A stretch of DNA of 64,000 nt from Planomicrobium stackebrandtii. Its GTDB lineage: Bacteria; Bacillota; Bacilli; Bacillales_A; Planococcaceae. Under the pieces are notes generated by a model. The model searched no databases. It was not told where the DNA came from and was given only the letters and a program-made list of their open reading frames with translations. Both the position numbers and the translations under genes were made by a program. This document shows positions 56,590 through 64,000 of this stretch, in pieces (position 1 is the stretch's first letter; the number at the start of each line of letters is the position of its first letter). The stretch covers positions 372,001-436,000 of the forward strand of contig NZ_JAUSWB010000001.1 in the NCBI RefSeq assembly GCF_030814955.1, in the 5' to 3' direction.

Positions 56590-56604
56590 TTATAATCGTT
56601 ATAA
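56590..56604. promoter_or_regulatory. PerR-type operator upstream of fur
   Basis: TTATAATCGTTATAA matches the 7-1-7 PerR box TTATAATNATTATAA at all but one position. It lies about 20 bases upstream of the fur -35. PerR control of fur is known in B. subtilis. Confidence 0.6.
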
Positions 56605-56617
56605 AGAGAGAATTGTT

Positions 56618-57169
56618 TCAATTCTCAATTGAAAATCGCTGCTTTGCCCACAGCACTGCAAAAGCGGTTTTTGCATCATAAATCTTTTCATCAACGACCA
56701 TTTGCTCTGCTTCTTCAATTGTCACTTCCATCAACTCTACAAATTCATCATCGTCCAACACCGCACCATTGGTGGCTTTGCTTAGGCCTTCAGCCGCAAA
56801 CAGATGGACTACCTCATTGGCAAAGCCTGGAGAGGTCGCAAAAGTCTGGATTTTAACCAGCTTTTCAGCTGTATACCCTGTCTCCTCTTCCAGTTCACGC
56901 ATTGCGGTGTATTCCGGTGCTTCTCCAGGCTCGAGCTTGCCCGCCGGAATTTCTATTAGTGAACGCTCCAACGCTTTCCGGTATTGCTCCACCAGGATGA
57001 TTTTGTTTTCCGGAGTGATGGCAATGATGGCAACTGCTCCCGGGTGCTCAATCAATTCACGTTTAGATGTATGGCCATTTGGCAGTGACACATCATCAAC
57101 TTTCAAGTTGATGATTTTTCCTTCGTATAAGCGATTGGAATGGATGGTTTTTTCTTCAAATTTTTTCAT
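56618..57169 (-). CDS. nudF: ADP-ribose pyrophosphatase (Nudix)
   Basis: Hydrolyses ADP-ribose. The Nudix box GKLEPGEAPEYTAMRELEEE begins at Gly77 and ends TGY99; the family proline and upstream beta-sheet (HPGAVAIIAITPENKIILVEQYR) fit. 183 residues from ATG 57169 (AAGAGG upstream); the frame stays open 69 codons upstream into the divergent gene's control region, which I reject. spoIIM, the B. subtilis neighbour of fur, is absent. Confidence 0.92.
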   Translation of the reverse strand: MKKFEEKTIHSNRLYEGKIINLKVDDVSLPNGHTSKRELIEHPGAVAIIAITPENKIILVEQYRKALERSLIEIPAGKLEPGEAPEYTAMRELEEETGYTAEKLVKIQTFATSPGFANEVVHLFAAEGLSKATNGAVLDDDEFVELMEVTIEEAEQMVVDEKIYDAKTAFAVLWAKQRFSIEN

Positions 57170-57248
57170 TGAAATCCTCTTTTCATTTGTGGTTTCTCTA
57201 AGGAAAAGTATACCATATAGGGGACGACAGACTAAACGAGGTGGAGAA

Positions 57249-58151
57249 ATGAAGAAAAACTTTTTGGGCAATAGCGGAATTGAAGTAAGCGAAATCGCTC
57301 TGGGCTGTATGTCTTTGCCGAGTGATGCAAAAAAAGCAGGCATCATTGTTGACGAAGCAATTGCACAGGGCATCAATTATTTTGATACTGCCGATTTGTA
57401 TAATAAGGGTAAAAACGAAGAAGTGGTCGGTAAAGCATTAAAGCGCCATCGAAAAGATATTGTTTTGGCGACCAAAGTAGGAAACCAGTGGCATGCTCAG
57501 TCGGATGAAGTTAACTGGAATCCGACCAAAGCGTACATTAAAGAACAGATCCATGCGAGCCTGAAACGCCTTCAGACAGATTACATCGATCTGTATCAAT
57601 TGCATGGCGGCATGATTACCGATGATTCAGAAGAAACTATTGAAGCTTTTGAAGAATTGAAAAAAGAAGGCTTGATTCGTGCTTATGGCATTTCTTCGAT
57701 TCGTCCAAATGTCATCAAACGTTTTTTGGCCAATGGAAATATTGCCTCGATCATGATGCAATACAGCCTGTTGGACCGCCGCCCGGAAGAATTGCTCGAT
57801 CGCATCGGTCAAGCAGGCAAATCAGTTGTGACCCGCGGATCGCTTGCGAAAGGCTTACTGACCGGCGAAGGGCTTCAGCGGGCAGCTAAGATGAATGGCT
57901 ATTTAAGCTATGGCGACCTTGAATTAAAAACTGTTCTGGAAAATCTATTAGCGGTTCACGATAATCTTCATGCAGTAGCATTGCACAGCGTATTAGAGCA
58001 CGACACGATCAGTTCGGTCGTTGCAGGTGCCAGTTCTGCGGATCAGATCAAAGCAACCATTGATGCCTACAACACTCCGGTATCAGCCGAACAAATTACA
58101 CAGGCAAAAAAACTGACTCGCCAGGATATTTACCAGGAACACCGGGAATAA
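57249..58151 (+). CDS. Aldo/keto reductase
   Basis: NADPH-dependent carbonyl reductase of unknown substrate. Catalytic tetrad Asp46, Tyr51, Lys76 and His119 (DTADLY, TKVG, LYQLHG) is complete; 300 residues. ATG 57249 has GAGGTGGAG upstream. Divergent from nudF across 79 bases, in which the two promoters must overlap. Position resembles yqkF of B. subtilis, but I do not claim orthology. Confidence 0.88.
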   Translation: MKKNFLGNSGIEVSEIALGCMSLPSDAKKAGIIVDEAIAQGINYFDTADLYNKGKNEEVVGKALKRHRKDIVLATKVGNQWHAQSDEVNWNPTKAYIKEQIHASLKRLQTDYIDLYQLHGGMITDDSEETIEAFEELKKEGLIRAYGISSIRPNVIKRFLANGNIASIMMQYSLLDRRPEELLDRIGQAGKSVVTRGSLAKGLLTGEGLQRAAKMNGYLSYGDLELKTVLENLLAVHDNLHAVALHSVLEHDTISSVVAGASSADQIKATIDAYNTPVSAEQITQAKKLTRQDIYQEHRE

Positions 58152-58165
58152 GCGATTCAATGATC

Positions 58166-58209
58166 AAAAAAAGCAGGCGCTACTCTTATAGGAGTAATGC
58201 CTGCTTTTT
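58166..58209. terminator. Bidirectional terminator between two oxidoreductase genes
   Basis: AAAAAGCAGGC with GCCTGCTTTTT, plus inner arms TACTC/GAGTA; flanked by A-run and T-run. Confidence 0.9.
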
Positions 58210-58220
58210 GCTGTATAAAT

Positions 58221-59243
58221 TTATTTTTGTATCGGTCCTTCTACTACGATCTTGCCGATTGTCCGTCCCGTCAAAAGGCCATCGTAGGCTTCTTTTAAAG
58301 TTTCCGGGTTGAGAGGCGACAAGTGCTTGGTCATGGTCGAGCGGACTTTCTCGTCTTCCACCCAGTCTGACAGCTGCGTCAAAATATGATGTTGGGAAAC
58401 CATGTCTTCTGTTTGGAAAACTGAACGTGTGTACATAAGTTCGTAGGAAAACGTGACAGATTTCGAAAACAAATCCAGGTGAAGCGGTTTGAAAGCTGGC
58501 AGAATAGAGCAGATTTTTCCTTGCGGAAAGATTATTTTTGCCATGTTTTCCATGTGGTCATCTACATTAGTCAGGCTGAAAATATAATGGACCCCTGAAA
58601 ATCCAAGAGCTTCCAACTGCGGTTTGAATGGTTCACGGTGATTGATGATGTGATCTGCGCCATGATCCAACGCCCACTCTTTCGATTCTGGACGTGAAGC
58701 TGTGCCTACTACCGTCAAGCCAGCCAATTTTGCAATTTGTGTCGCAATCGAGCCAACTCCACCAGCCGCACCAATAATCAAGATCACTTTGTCTTTGTTT
58801 TCAGCCGGTTCTCGTGAGGCACCCAGCCGATCAAAAATTGCTTCGCACGCTGTGATGCTGGTCAAAGGCAAAGCTGCGGCTTCTGGAAAATTGATGTTCT
58901 TCGGCTTCTTGCCTACTATCCGCTCGTCTACCAGTTGGACTTCGCTCAAACTCCCTGGAATATTGCTCGTTCCCGCATAGAAAACTTCATCTCCCACTTG
59001 GAAGAAACTGCAATCTTCTCCTACTTCGACAACTACTCCAGCAGCGTCACGGCCGACAATTGTCACTGACTGGTCATCTTCCTTCTTGCCGTCGCGCGTC
59101 TTTAAATCAGTTGGGTTGACTGAAATCGCCTTTACCTCAACCAGCAAGTTTCTGCCGGTAGCTTTAGGGCGTTCAATTTCTACCCGTTCGAAATTTGGTG
59201 CCTCTGTCGTTGAATTGGGTTTATAAAAACCCAATGCAGTCAT
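58221..59243 (-). CDS. Zinc-free medium-chain dehydrogenase (quinone oxidoreductase-like)
   Basis: NADPH-dependent MDR-family protein. GroES-like part with SVNPTDLKTRDG and GRDAAGVVVEVGEDC; the nucleotide motif GAAGGVGSIATQIAKL; no zinc-binding Cys/His set, so reductase rather than alcohol dehydrogenase. 340 residues from ATG 59243, where homologues usually start (MxALGFYK). However the only strong ribosome site (AAAGGAGAGG, about 59345) points to an in-frame TTG at 59339, which would add 32 residues; TTG 59258 is a third option. Confidence 0.85.
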   Translation of the reverse strand: MTALGFYKPNSTTEAPNFERVEIERPKATGRNLLVEVKAISVNPTDLKTRDGKKEDDQSVTIVGRDAAGVVVEVGEDCSFFQVGDEVFYAGTSNIPGSLSEVQLVDERIVGKKPKNINFPEAAALPLTSITACEAIFDRLGASREPAENKDKVILIIGAAGGVGSIATQIAKLAGLTVVGTASRPESKEWALDHGADHIINHREPFKPQLEALGFSGVHYIFSLTNVDDHMENMAKIIFPQGKICSILPAFKPLHLDLFSKSVTFSYELMYTRSVFQTEDMVSQHHILTQLSDWVEDEKVRSTMTKHLSPLNPETLKEAYDGLLTGRTIGKIVVEGPIQK

Positions 59244-59461
59244 TTTGTCTTGGTTCAATCTACTTCGCCTCATCTCATTGGATTTTTCAATAAATGTATA
59301 TCCGATTCTTATTCTATCTATCTCCAAGGTTAGACACAAAAAATCAGCCTCTCCTTTCTATTTTCAACGTCTTTTTATCCCCCAAAAGGGCAAGACTGAG
59401 ATTTGTAAGCCAATTGTACTGTCTCAAATAATTAAATATTCAAAAAATATGGAAAATTAAG

Positions 59462-59489
59462 TTGTTTTTTATTTTATTTTTGGTATTAT
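59462..59489 (+). promoter_or_regulatory. Possible promoter of the S-layer phosphoesterase gene
   Basis: TTGTTT, 16 bases, TATTAT (59484-59489), about 130 bases before the gene. The A/T-rich context makes chance matches likely. The rest of 59244-59620 holds the leaders of the two divergent genes and no coding frame. Confidence 0.4.
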
Positions 59490-59509
59490 GAATAAATAGG
59501 TTCACCATT

Positions 59510-59528
59510 TATATTCAAAAAGAATATA
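59510..59528. promoter_or_regulatory. Perfect inverted repeat, possible operator
   Basis: TATATTC-AAAAA-GAATATA, a 7-5-7 inverted repeat about 20 bases after the candidate -10 and 93 bases before the start of the phosphoesterase gene. Could be a repressor site or a short RNA hairpin. Confidence 0.4.
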
Positions 59529-59620
59529 TGTCCCTATTAGAGTAGTATTTTGTGCTCATTTTTCAGGGAAGCCTGAGAATTTCATATAAGAAATGCACAC
59601 CTATTAAAGGAGGACGAAAA

Positions 59621-61948
59621 ATGATTAAGAAAATTTTCACTACAACTGCCGTATTAGCTTTGGTGTTAACAAATGTTTCATTAGCACCTTTGGCAGAAAC
59701 GAGCCTGGAAAAGCCGACGAATATCAAACCGGCTAATTATGCATCGGATATCAGCCTTAGCACCACTTTGGAAGGAATTATCAAGGATTCAACAGGAGCG
59801 GGCATTAAAGCAGTTGATTTCAAAAAAGGGTTTACATATGACTTTGCGGGCAGCAATAGCATATCGGGCTTTGAGAACGATACAGCCGACAACCCCATAT
59901 CTGTCCCAATCCAAACAAACGCCACCCCTTTAACTAGCGGACAGATAGACGCAATGGCATTTAGTGATGACAAGACAGCAATAACAAAAAGCAGCAACGG
60001 CTTCCCTTCCCAGCGATTCGAAGTTGATGTATCAAAAGATTTGGCAGCGGGCAACTCAATTGAGCTTTATTGGGAAGGAAAAACATTAGCAAGTGGATTG
60101 GCCAATTTATCTGCATGGGACTTTAAAGCCGGCAACTGGGTAGCTTTGAGCCAAACACAAGGAAATGCCAATAACGATGAAATTGTACTAAAAGCGGAAA
60201 TTGACAAAGACCGATTTGTCAAAGACGGCAAAGTCCAGGCAATGGTCCATGATTCTGGGACCCTTACCGATTCAAAAGATAAAGACTTTACAATGCTTTG
60301 GTTTACAGACACACAATATTACGCCCAGGATTATCCGGAAGTCTGGACTTCCATGACAGATTGGATGATTGAGGAATTTAAAAAAGGAAGCTATGAATAC
60401 GCAATGCACACCGGTGACCTTGTAAACGAAGTACTCGATGAGGAACAATGGAAAGTAGCCGAGGAAAATCTGGACCGGATGGATGCGGCGAACATTCCAT
60501 ATGGTGTGTTAGCCGGAAATCATGATGTAGTTATTGACAAACTTAACAAGACTTATGATTACACGATCTTCCAAAGATATGCTGGAATTGACCGCTTCCA
60601 AGACAAGCCTTGGTTTGGCGAAGCGATGAATGATGAAAATCAGAACCATTATGATCTGTTCTCATTTGGCGACCATGATTTCATTTTCCTTTACCTTGGA
60701 TTCGGCAGAGACGGGTCAGCTGAAACTGTCGAATGGGCAAATAAGGTCCTAGCAGAGCATGCAGACCGCAATGCGATCGTCGGTATGCATGAAAACATTA
60801 ACTCTTTGGCACAATATGTGACCGAAGAAGCAAGAATCGTCAACAGAGAAATCGTCGTTCCAAATGAAAACGTCAAAATGGTCCTCAGCGGACATCACCA
60901 TGGCGCAAACTACCGTGTGAAAAAACTTGAAAATGAAGACGGTACAGACCGTGAAGTTCTTGAAGTGTTGGCGAATCACCAAGGCAATACCCCTCCAGAC
61001 CGTGGGCAAGGATATTTGAAGATGTTGACGTTTGATCCAACAGATGAAACATTGGACTTTGTTTCATATTCACCTTATCTTGACGATTATGATTTCGACC
61101 AGTTCGACCCTGCAAAAGAAAGCTTTACAGCACAATTTGATTTGGCGGATGTAGAAGCCAAAGAAAATCCTAGACAAATCGAAACGGACTACATGGCTGT
61201 CAATGTCTACACAGATCAACTTATCGGCCAAGATACAAATCTCCAATCAGGTGATACAGCTTCAGTCGAGTGGAATGGCCTAAGTAAAAACACGACGTAT
61301 CACTGGTACATGAACATGACCAATGCGGCAGATGAAAGCGAAAAATCGGCAATTTACCGATTTACGACGGGATCAACAGAACCGGAGCCAGAACCGGAAC
61401 CAAATCCGGATCCGACTTTCTCTGATGTCAGTCCTGACGAGCCAAAATGGGCATATGAATCAATCGAAAAAATAGCTGGCAAAGGGATCATTATAGGTAA
61501 TCCTGATGGGACTTTCGGATGGAGAAATGGCATTCAAAGACAACACGTTGCTTTGATGTTCGACCGGGCTTTACCGGACCTGGAAAGCTCTTCACCGTAT
61601 GAAATGTTTGATGATATTCCAGACACACATGTTTATTTCGAAGAAATCATGGCTACACAACAGGCTGGAATTTTTACAGGCTATCAAAATAAGTTCCGTC
61701 CTAAAGAACAGCTAACCCGTGAGGAAATGGCTAAGGTATTAGTGACAGCATTCGAAATTACTGAAGAAGGCTCCCACAACTTCCCTGATGTTGAAGAAGG
61801 CTGGGCCGATGAGTATATCGACACGCTATATGCCGCTGGAATCACAATTGGTTCGTCTGGCGGAAAGTTCAATCCGAAAGCCAATGTAACAAGAGCCGAA
61901 TTTGCTGTCTTTATGGACAGAGCTTTAGAGTATTCTGAACAACAGTAA
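59621..61948 (+). CDS. S-layer-anchored extracellular metallophosphoesterase
   Basis: 775 residues. Signal peptide (1 to about 26). Residues about 40-215: two beta-rich segments I cannot name. Residues 224-500: calcineurin-like phosphoesterase with D230-T-Q, GD266, GNHD (299-302), His390 and GHHHG (424-428). Then a fibronectin-like part (about 550-610, NTTYHWYMNMTNAADE), a Pro/Glu linker (about 611-623) and three SLH domains (about 625-775: FSDVSPDEPKWAYESI, MFDDIPDTHVYFEEI, FPDVEEGWADEYID) that bind pyruvylated wall polymer. So a wall-attached phosphatase or nucleotidase. ATG 59621 has AAAGGAGG upstream. Confidence 0.9.
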   Translation: MIKKIFTTTAVLALVLTNVSLAPLAETSLEKPTNIKPANYASDISLSTTLEGIIKDSTGAGIKAVDFKKGFTYDFAGSNSISGFENDTADNPISVPIQTNATPLTSGQIDAMAFSDDKTAITKSSNGFPSQRFEVDVSKDLAAGNSIELYWEGKTLASGLANLSAWDFKAGNWVALSQTQGNANNDEIVLKAEIDKDRFVKDGKVQAMVHDSGTLTDSKDKDFTMLWFTDTQYYAQDYPEVWTSMTDWMIEEFKKGSYEYAMHTGDLVNEVLDEEQWKVAEENLDRMDAANIPYGVLAGNHDVVIDKLNKTYDYTIFQRYAGIDRFQDKPWFGEAMNDENQNHYDLFSFGDHDFIFLYLGFGRDGSAETVEWANKVLAEHADRNAIVGMHENINSLAQYVTEEARIVNREIVVPNENVKMVLSGHHHGANYRVKKLENEDGTDREVLEVLANHQGNTPPDRGQGYLKMLTFDPTDETLDFVSYSPYLDDYDFDQFDPAKESFTAQFDLADVEAKENPRQIETDYMAVNVYTDQLIGQDTNLQSGDTASVEWNGLSKNTTYHWYMNMTNAADESEKSAIYRFTTGSTEPEPEPEPNPDPTFSDVSPDEPKWAYESIEKIAGKGIIIGNPDGTFGWRNGIQRQHVALMFDRALPDLESSSPYEMFDDIPDTHVYFEEIMATQQAGIFTGYQNKFRPKEQLTREEMAKVLVTAFEITEEGSHNFPDVEEGWADEYIDTLYAAGITIGSSGGKFNPKANVTRAEFAVFMDRALEYSEQQ

Positions 61949-61953
61949 ACCAT

Positions 61954-61995
61954 AAAAGAAGAGGAATCCGCGGCTGCGGGCTCCTCTTCTTTTTC
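61954..61995 (+). terminator. Terminator after the S-layer phosphoesterase gene
   Basis: AAAAGAAGAGGA pairs with TCCTCTTCTTTT, followed by more Ts; loop GC-rich. Confidence 0.88.
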
Positions 61996-62087
61996 TTGAT
62001 TAAACAACATCTAATTCCATAAAAAAACTATAATGAAGTTATTAAAACCATTCATCGATTACCTAATTTATTCGGGGAGGTGAATTC

Positions 62088-63284
62088 ATGATTACCCGTC
62101 ATACAGTCATTTCACTTGGCATATCCCAGCTCGTCTGCTGGGGAATTTCCTATTACTTGATTGCCGCTTTTGGCGCACGGATTGCTGAGGAGCTCGGATG
62201 GGGTGAACCTCTTGTTTATGGCGGCTTTTCAGCCGCTTTGATCATTATGGCTGTAACTTCACCACTGACTGGCCTGGCCATCGACCGATTTGGCGGCAAA
62301 ATTGTAATGACTGCAGGTTCACTAATGCTCGCAATCGGCTGCGGGGGAATTGCCCTTTCCTACTCTATTGAAGCTTATTATCTCTCCTGGATGATGTTGG
62401 GATTTGCTATGCGCTTGTGTCTTTATGATGCGGCTTTTGCAGCATTGGCACGTATTGGGGGAGTACACGCTAAGCGTCCCATCTCCCAAATCACGCTTTT
62501 AGGCGGACTTGCTTCCACTGTTTTTTGGCCGATTGGCTTCTTTTTAGCTGAAACTTTCGGCTGGCGAGTAGCTCTTATGATTTATGCCCTTTTTGCTTTG
62601 CTGACAATCCCTCTGCATCTGTCAATTCCCACCAGCCGATTCGGCGATCAGACAAAGGCAGCTGATGTTAAACAACTGTCGTTTCCTTCTCCTTCTGCTG
62701 CTACTGCGAGAGAGCAATGGGCAGCCGGGAGCTTGTATGCACTGATCTTTACATTATTGAACTTTTTGAATTCTGCTATGTCTACCCATATGATTACTCT
62801 TCTGGCAGGACTCGGGCTTACTGCCGCTCTTTCCGTATGGATTTCAACGCTGAGGGGAATTGGACAATCCTTCGCCCGGGTCTGTGAAGTCCTGTTCGGC
62901 GCACGCCTCCACCCTATTTCCTTAACCATCCTGGCATCCTTGTTTTTGCCTGTCGGATTTATTTTTGGTCTTTTCAGTGGACAGTTTCTTGCAGCTGCGC
63001 TGCTATTCGCCTTTCTTTTCGGCGCCGGCAACGGGCTCATGACGATTACGAGAGGAACATTGCCGCTCGTTTTGTTTGACCACAAAACTTATGGATCGCT
63101 TGTCGGAAAGCTTCTCGTACCCGGCTTCTTATTGTCGGCAATTTCACCCATCGTTTATACTTACATTATCCAACACTACGGTGAACAAACGGCACTGGTC
63201 ATTTCGGCCGCTCTGTCATTCGTTATTTTTGCGCTGTCGCTTTTACTGAAATCAAGATTTTATCCCACTGCAGCAAAACAGTAA
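62088..63284 (+). CDS. Major facilitator superfamily transporter
   Basis: 398 residues with about 12 helices in two halves and a cytoplasmic loop near 185-210. The loop 2-3 motif is present in altered form (GLAIDRFGGKIVM). Substrate not evident. GGGGAGGTG lies before ATG 62088; a TATAAT at about 62029 may be its -10. The kinase-like gene follows after 36 bases, probably in the same transcript. Confidence 0.85.
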   Translation: MITRHTVISLGISQLVCWGISYYLIAAFGARIAEELGWGEPLVYGGFSAALIIMAVTSPLTGLAIDRFGGKIVMTAGSLMLAIGCGGIALSYSIEAYYLSWMMLGFAMRLCLYDAAFAALARIGGVHAKRPISQITLLGGLASTVFWPIGFFLAETFGWRVALMIYALFALLTIPLHLSIPTSRFGDQTKAADVKQLSFPSPSAATAREQWAAGSLYALIFTLLNFLNSAMSTHMITLLAGLGLTAALSVWISTLRGIGQSFARVCEVLFGARLHPISLTILASLFLPVGFIFGLFSGQFLAAALLFAFLFGAGNGLMTITRGTLPLVLFDHKTYGSLVGKLLVPGFLLSAISPIVYTYIIQHYGEQTALVISAALSFVIFALSLLLKSRFYPTAAKQ

Positions 63285-63320
63285 CACCTATCATATCGTC
63301 TTAAGAAAAGAGGAAAGAGG

Positions 63321-63866
63321 ATGAAAATTCAAGTCATCGGTGGTTCCGGCACCGGCAAAAGCACATTAGCGAAATACATCAGCGAACAAGAAAACTGTGT
63401 ATGGATTGATACAGATCGCTATCTTTGGAAAGACAGCTCTTTTACTGAAAATCACCCGGCAGAAAAGCGGTTGGAGCTTTACAAGAAGGATATGCAATCG
63501 ACAGACCGCTACGCCGTGTCGGGCTCTGTTTTTTCGTGGTGCAAAGATGGTTTCAACAACCGGGAACTTTTTATTTTTTTGGAACTAGATGAAGCGGAAC
63601 GGATGAAACGCCTGTTGGAGCGGGAAGCAAATCGGGGCAACCTTAATAACATGTGGCCAGACCAGCAAGGCAAACCCACCAATGATTTTATAGAATGGTG
63701 TAAAACCTACCACACATCGACCGATAAAACCGCAGTTGGTACATACGAAGCCCATATGCATGAACTTGAACTATCCCAAAGCCCAATTCTCAAACTCAAC
63801 AGTTCAAAATCGACAGAAGAATTGTATCGGGAAATAGCAGCAGCCTATAAAAAACTAAATCGATAA
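63321..63866 (+). CDS. Small P-loop kinase-like protein (adenylate-kinase/FlaR type)
   Basis: 181 residues. Walker A GGSGTGKST at 7-15; WIDTDRYLWK replaces the substrate-binding stretch of adenylate kinases, and ERMKRLLEREANRG forms an arginine-rich lid. Similar proteins are often annotated as topology modulation protein, a name with little functional backing. Likely nucleotide-dependent phosphotransfer; substrate unknown. AGAGGAAAGAGG precedes the ATG. Confidence 0.8.
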   Translation: MKIQVIGGSGTGKSTLAKYISEQENCVWIDTDRYLWKDSSFTENHPAEKRLELYKKDMQSTDRYAVSGSVFSWCKDGFNNRELFIFLELDEAERMKRLLEREANRGNLNNMWPDQQGKPTNDFIEWCKTYHTSTDKTAVGTYEAHMHELELSQSPILKLNSSKSTEELYREIAAAYKKLNR

Positions 63867-63870
63867 ATAA

Positions 63871-63910
63871 AATAGCCAGTCCCTTGTAAAAAGGGGACTG
63901 GCTATTTTTT
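63871..63910. terminator. Terminator after the P-loop gene
   Basis: AATAGCCAGTCCC and GGGACTGGCTATT form a 13-bp stem followed by six Ts; A-rich on the other side. Confidence 0.92.
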
Positions 63911-63946
63911 AGCAATATAGATTTTGAATTAACAGCAAACACGCTG

Positions 63947-64000
63947 TTAAAACTTATTGCCTTTATCTCCATGGCGCTCCAGCAATTCCGCGAACGACAA
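63947..64000 (-). CDS. 3' end of an unidentified gene (cut by window edge)
   Basis: One minus-strand frame ends ELLERHGDKGNKF and stops at 63949-63947, followed at once by the hairpin AACAGC/GCTGTT. The charged tail looks like a real protein end, but 17 codons are too few to name it, and another frame is also open here. Confidence 0.4.
   Translation of the reverse strand: MSFAELLERHGDKGNKF

Noticed and set aside
56618..57376. 252-residue form of NudF with a 69-residue extension
   Set aside because: The extension crosses the divergent promoter region, lacks a ribosome site and is unlike the family; ATG 57169 has both.

Overview
The window reads as a chromosomal segment of a low-to-moderate GC Firmicute of the Planococcaceae (Planococcus/Planomicrobium-like). 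Almost every gene belongs to the block that in Bacillus subtilis runs from panC through the qcr, aro, hep/men, der, res, scp and lysA regions to fur, and most lie on the minus strand in the same order. The assignment rests on gene content, synteny and protein motifs recalled from family knowledge; no database search was possible.

Layout. 1-7045: pantothenate genes (start of panD, panC), birA, cca, the bacillithiol glycosyltransferase bshA, mgsA, dapB, a MazG-like hydrolase and a YitT-type membrane protein. 7099-13060: a YugP-type metalloprotease, ypjA, the cytochrome bc operon qcrABC, and ypiF-ypiB-ypiA. 13060-18076: a tightly overlapped chorismate/tyrosine operon aroC-aroB-aroH-tyrA-aroA, with no trp genes inside. 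18265-22857: ndk, hepT-menG-hepS (menaquinone), TRAP (mtrB), folE and HU. 23031-31920: a lipoprotein, yphE, gpsA, der, fni, an S1-domain protein, plsC, cmk, prsW and ansA. 31983-38218: ypdA, a metallophosphatase, a CBS-domain protein, a LysM protein, recQ-ypbB and ferredoxin. 38633-48282: ribU with an FMN riboswitch, sigX-rsiX, resDE, resABC and rluB. 48535-56513: scpAB, ypuF, ribT, lysA with a 34-residue membrane micro-ORF, pdp, deoB, xerD and fur. 56618-64000: nudF, an aldo/keto reductase, a quinone-reductase-like protein, an S-layer-anchored metallophosphoesterase, an MFS transporter, a small P-loop kinase-like protein, and the 3' end of a further gene.

How the genes work together. Respiration is heavily represented: qcrABC, cytochrome c maturation by ResABC, the ResDE two-component system, and the menaquinone branch (chorismate from aroABC, side chain from HepST, final methylation by MenG). 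Redox homeostasis is represented by bshA and ypdA (bacillithiol), fur with a PerR-type box, and ferredoxin. DNA maintenance is represented by recQ, xerD, scpAB and HU.

The strongest pattern is negative. At several conserved junctions the sporulation genes expected from B. subtilis (spoIVA, spmAB/dacB, sleB/ypeB, dacF-spoIIA-sigF-spoVA, spoIIM) are absent while the flanking vegetative genes remain joined. This fits an asporogenous planococcus. Other neighbours are also missing: panB, bshB1, trpEDCFBA-hisC and cheR. Several intergenic gaps hold members of a dispersed GC-rich repeat family with cores such as GGGCGCTTACGCTTTTCTAT. I saw no prophage, insertion sequence, CRISPR array, tRNA or rRNA, and no clear candidate for a wholly new multi-gene system. 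The most open leads are the repeat family, the panC leader, the micro-ORF after lysA and the S-layer phosphoesterase.
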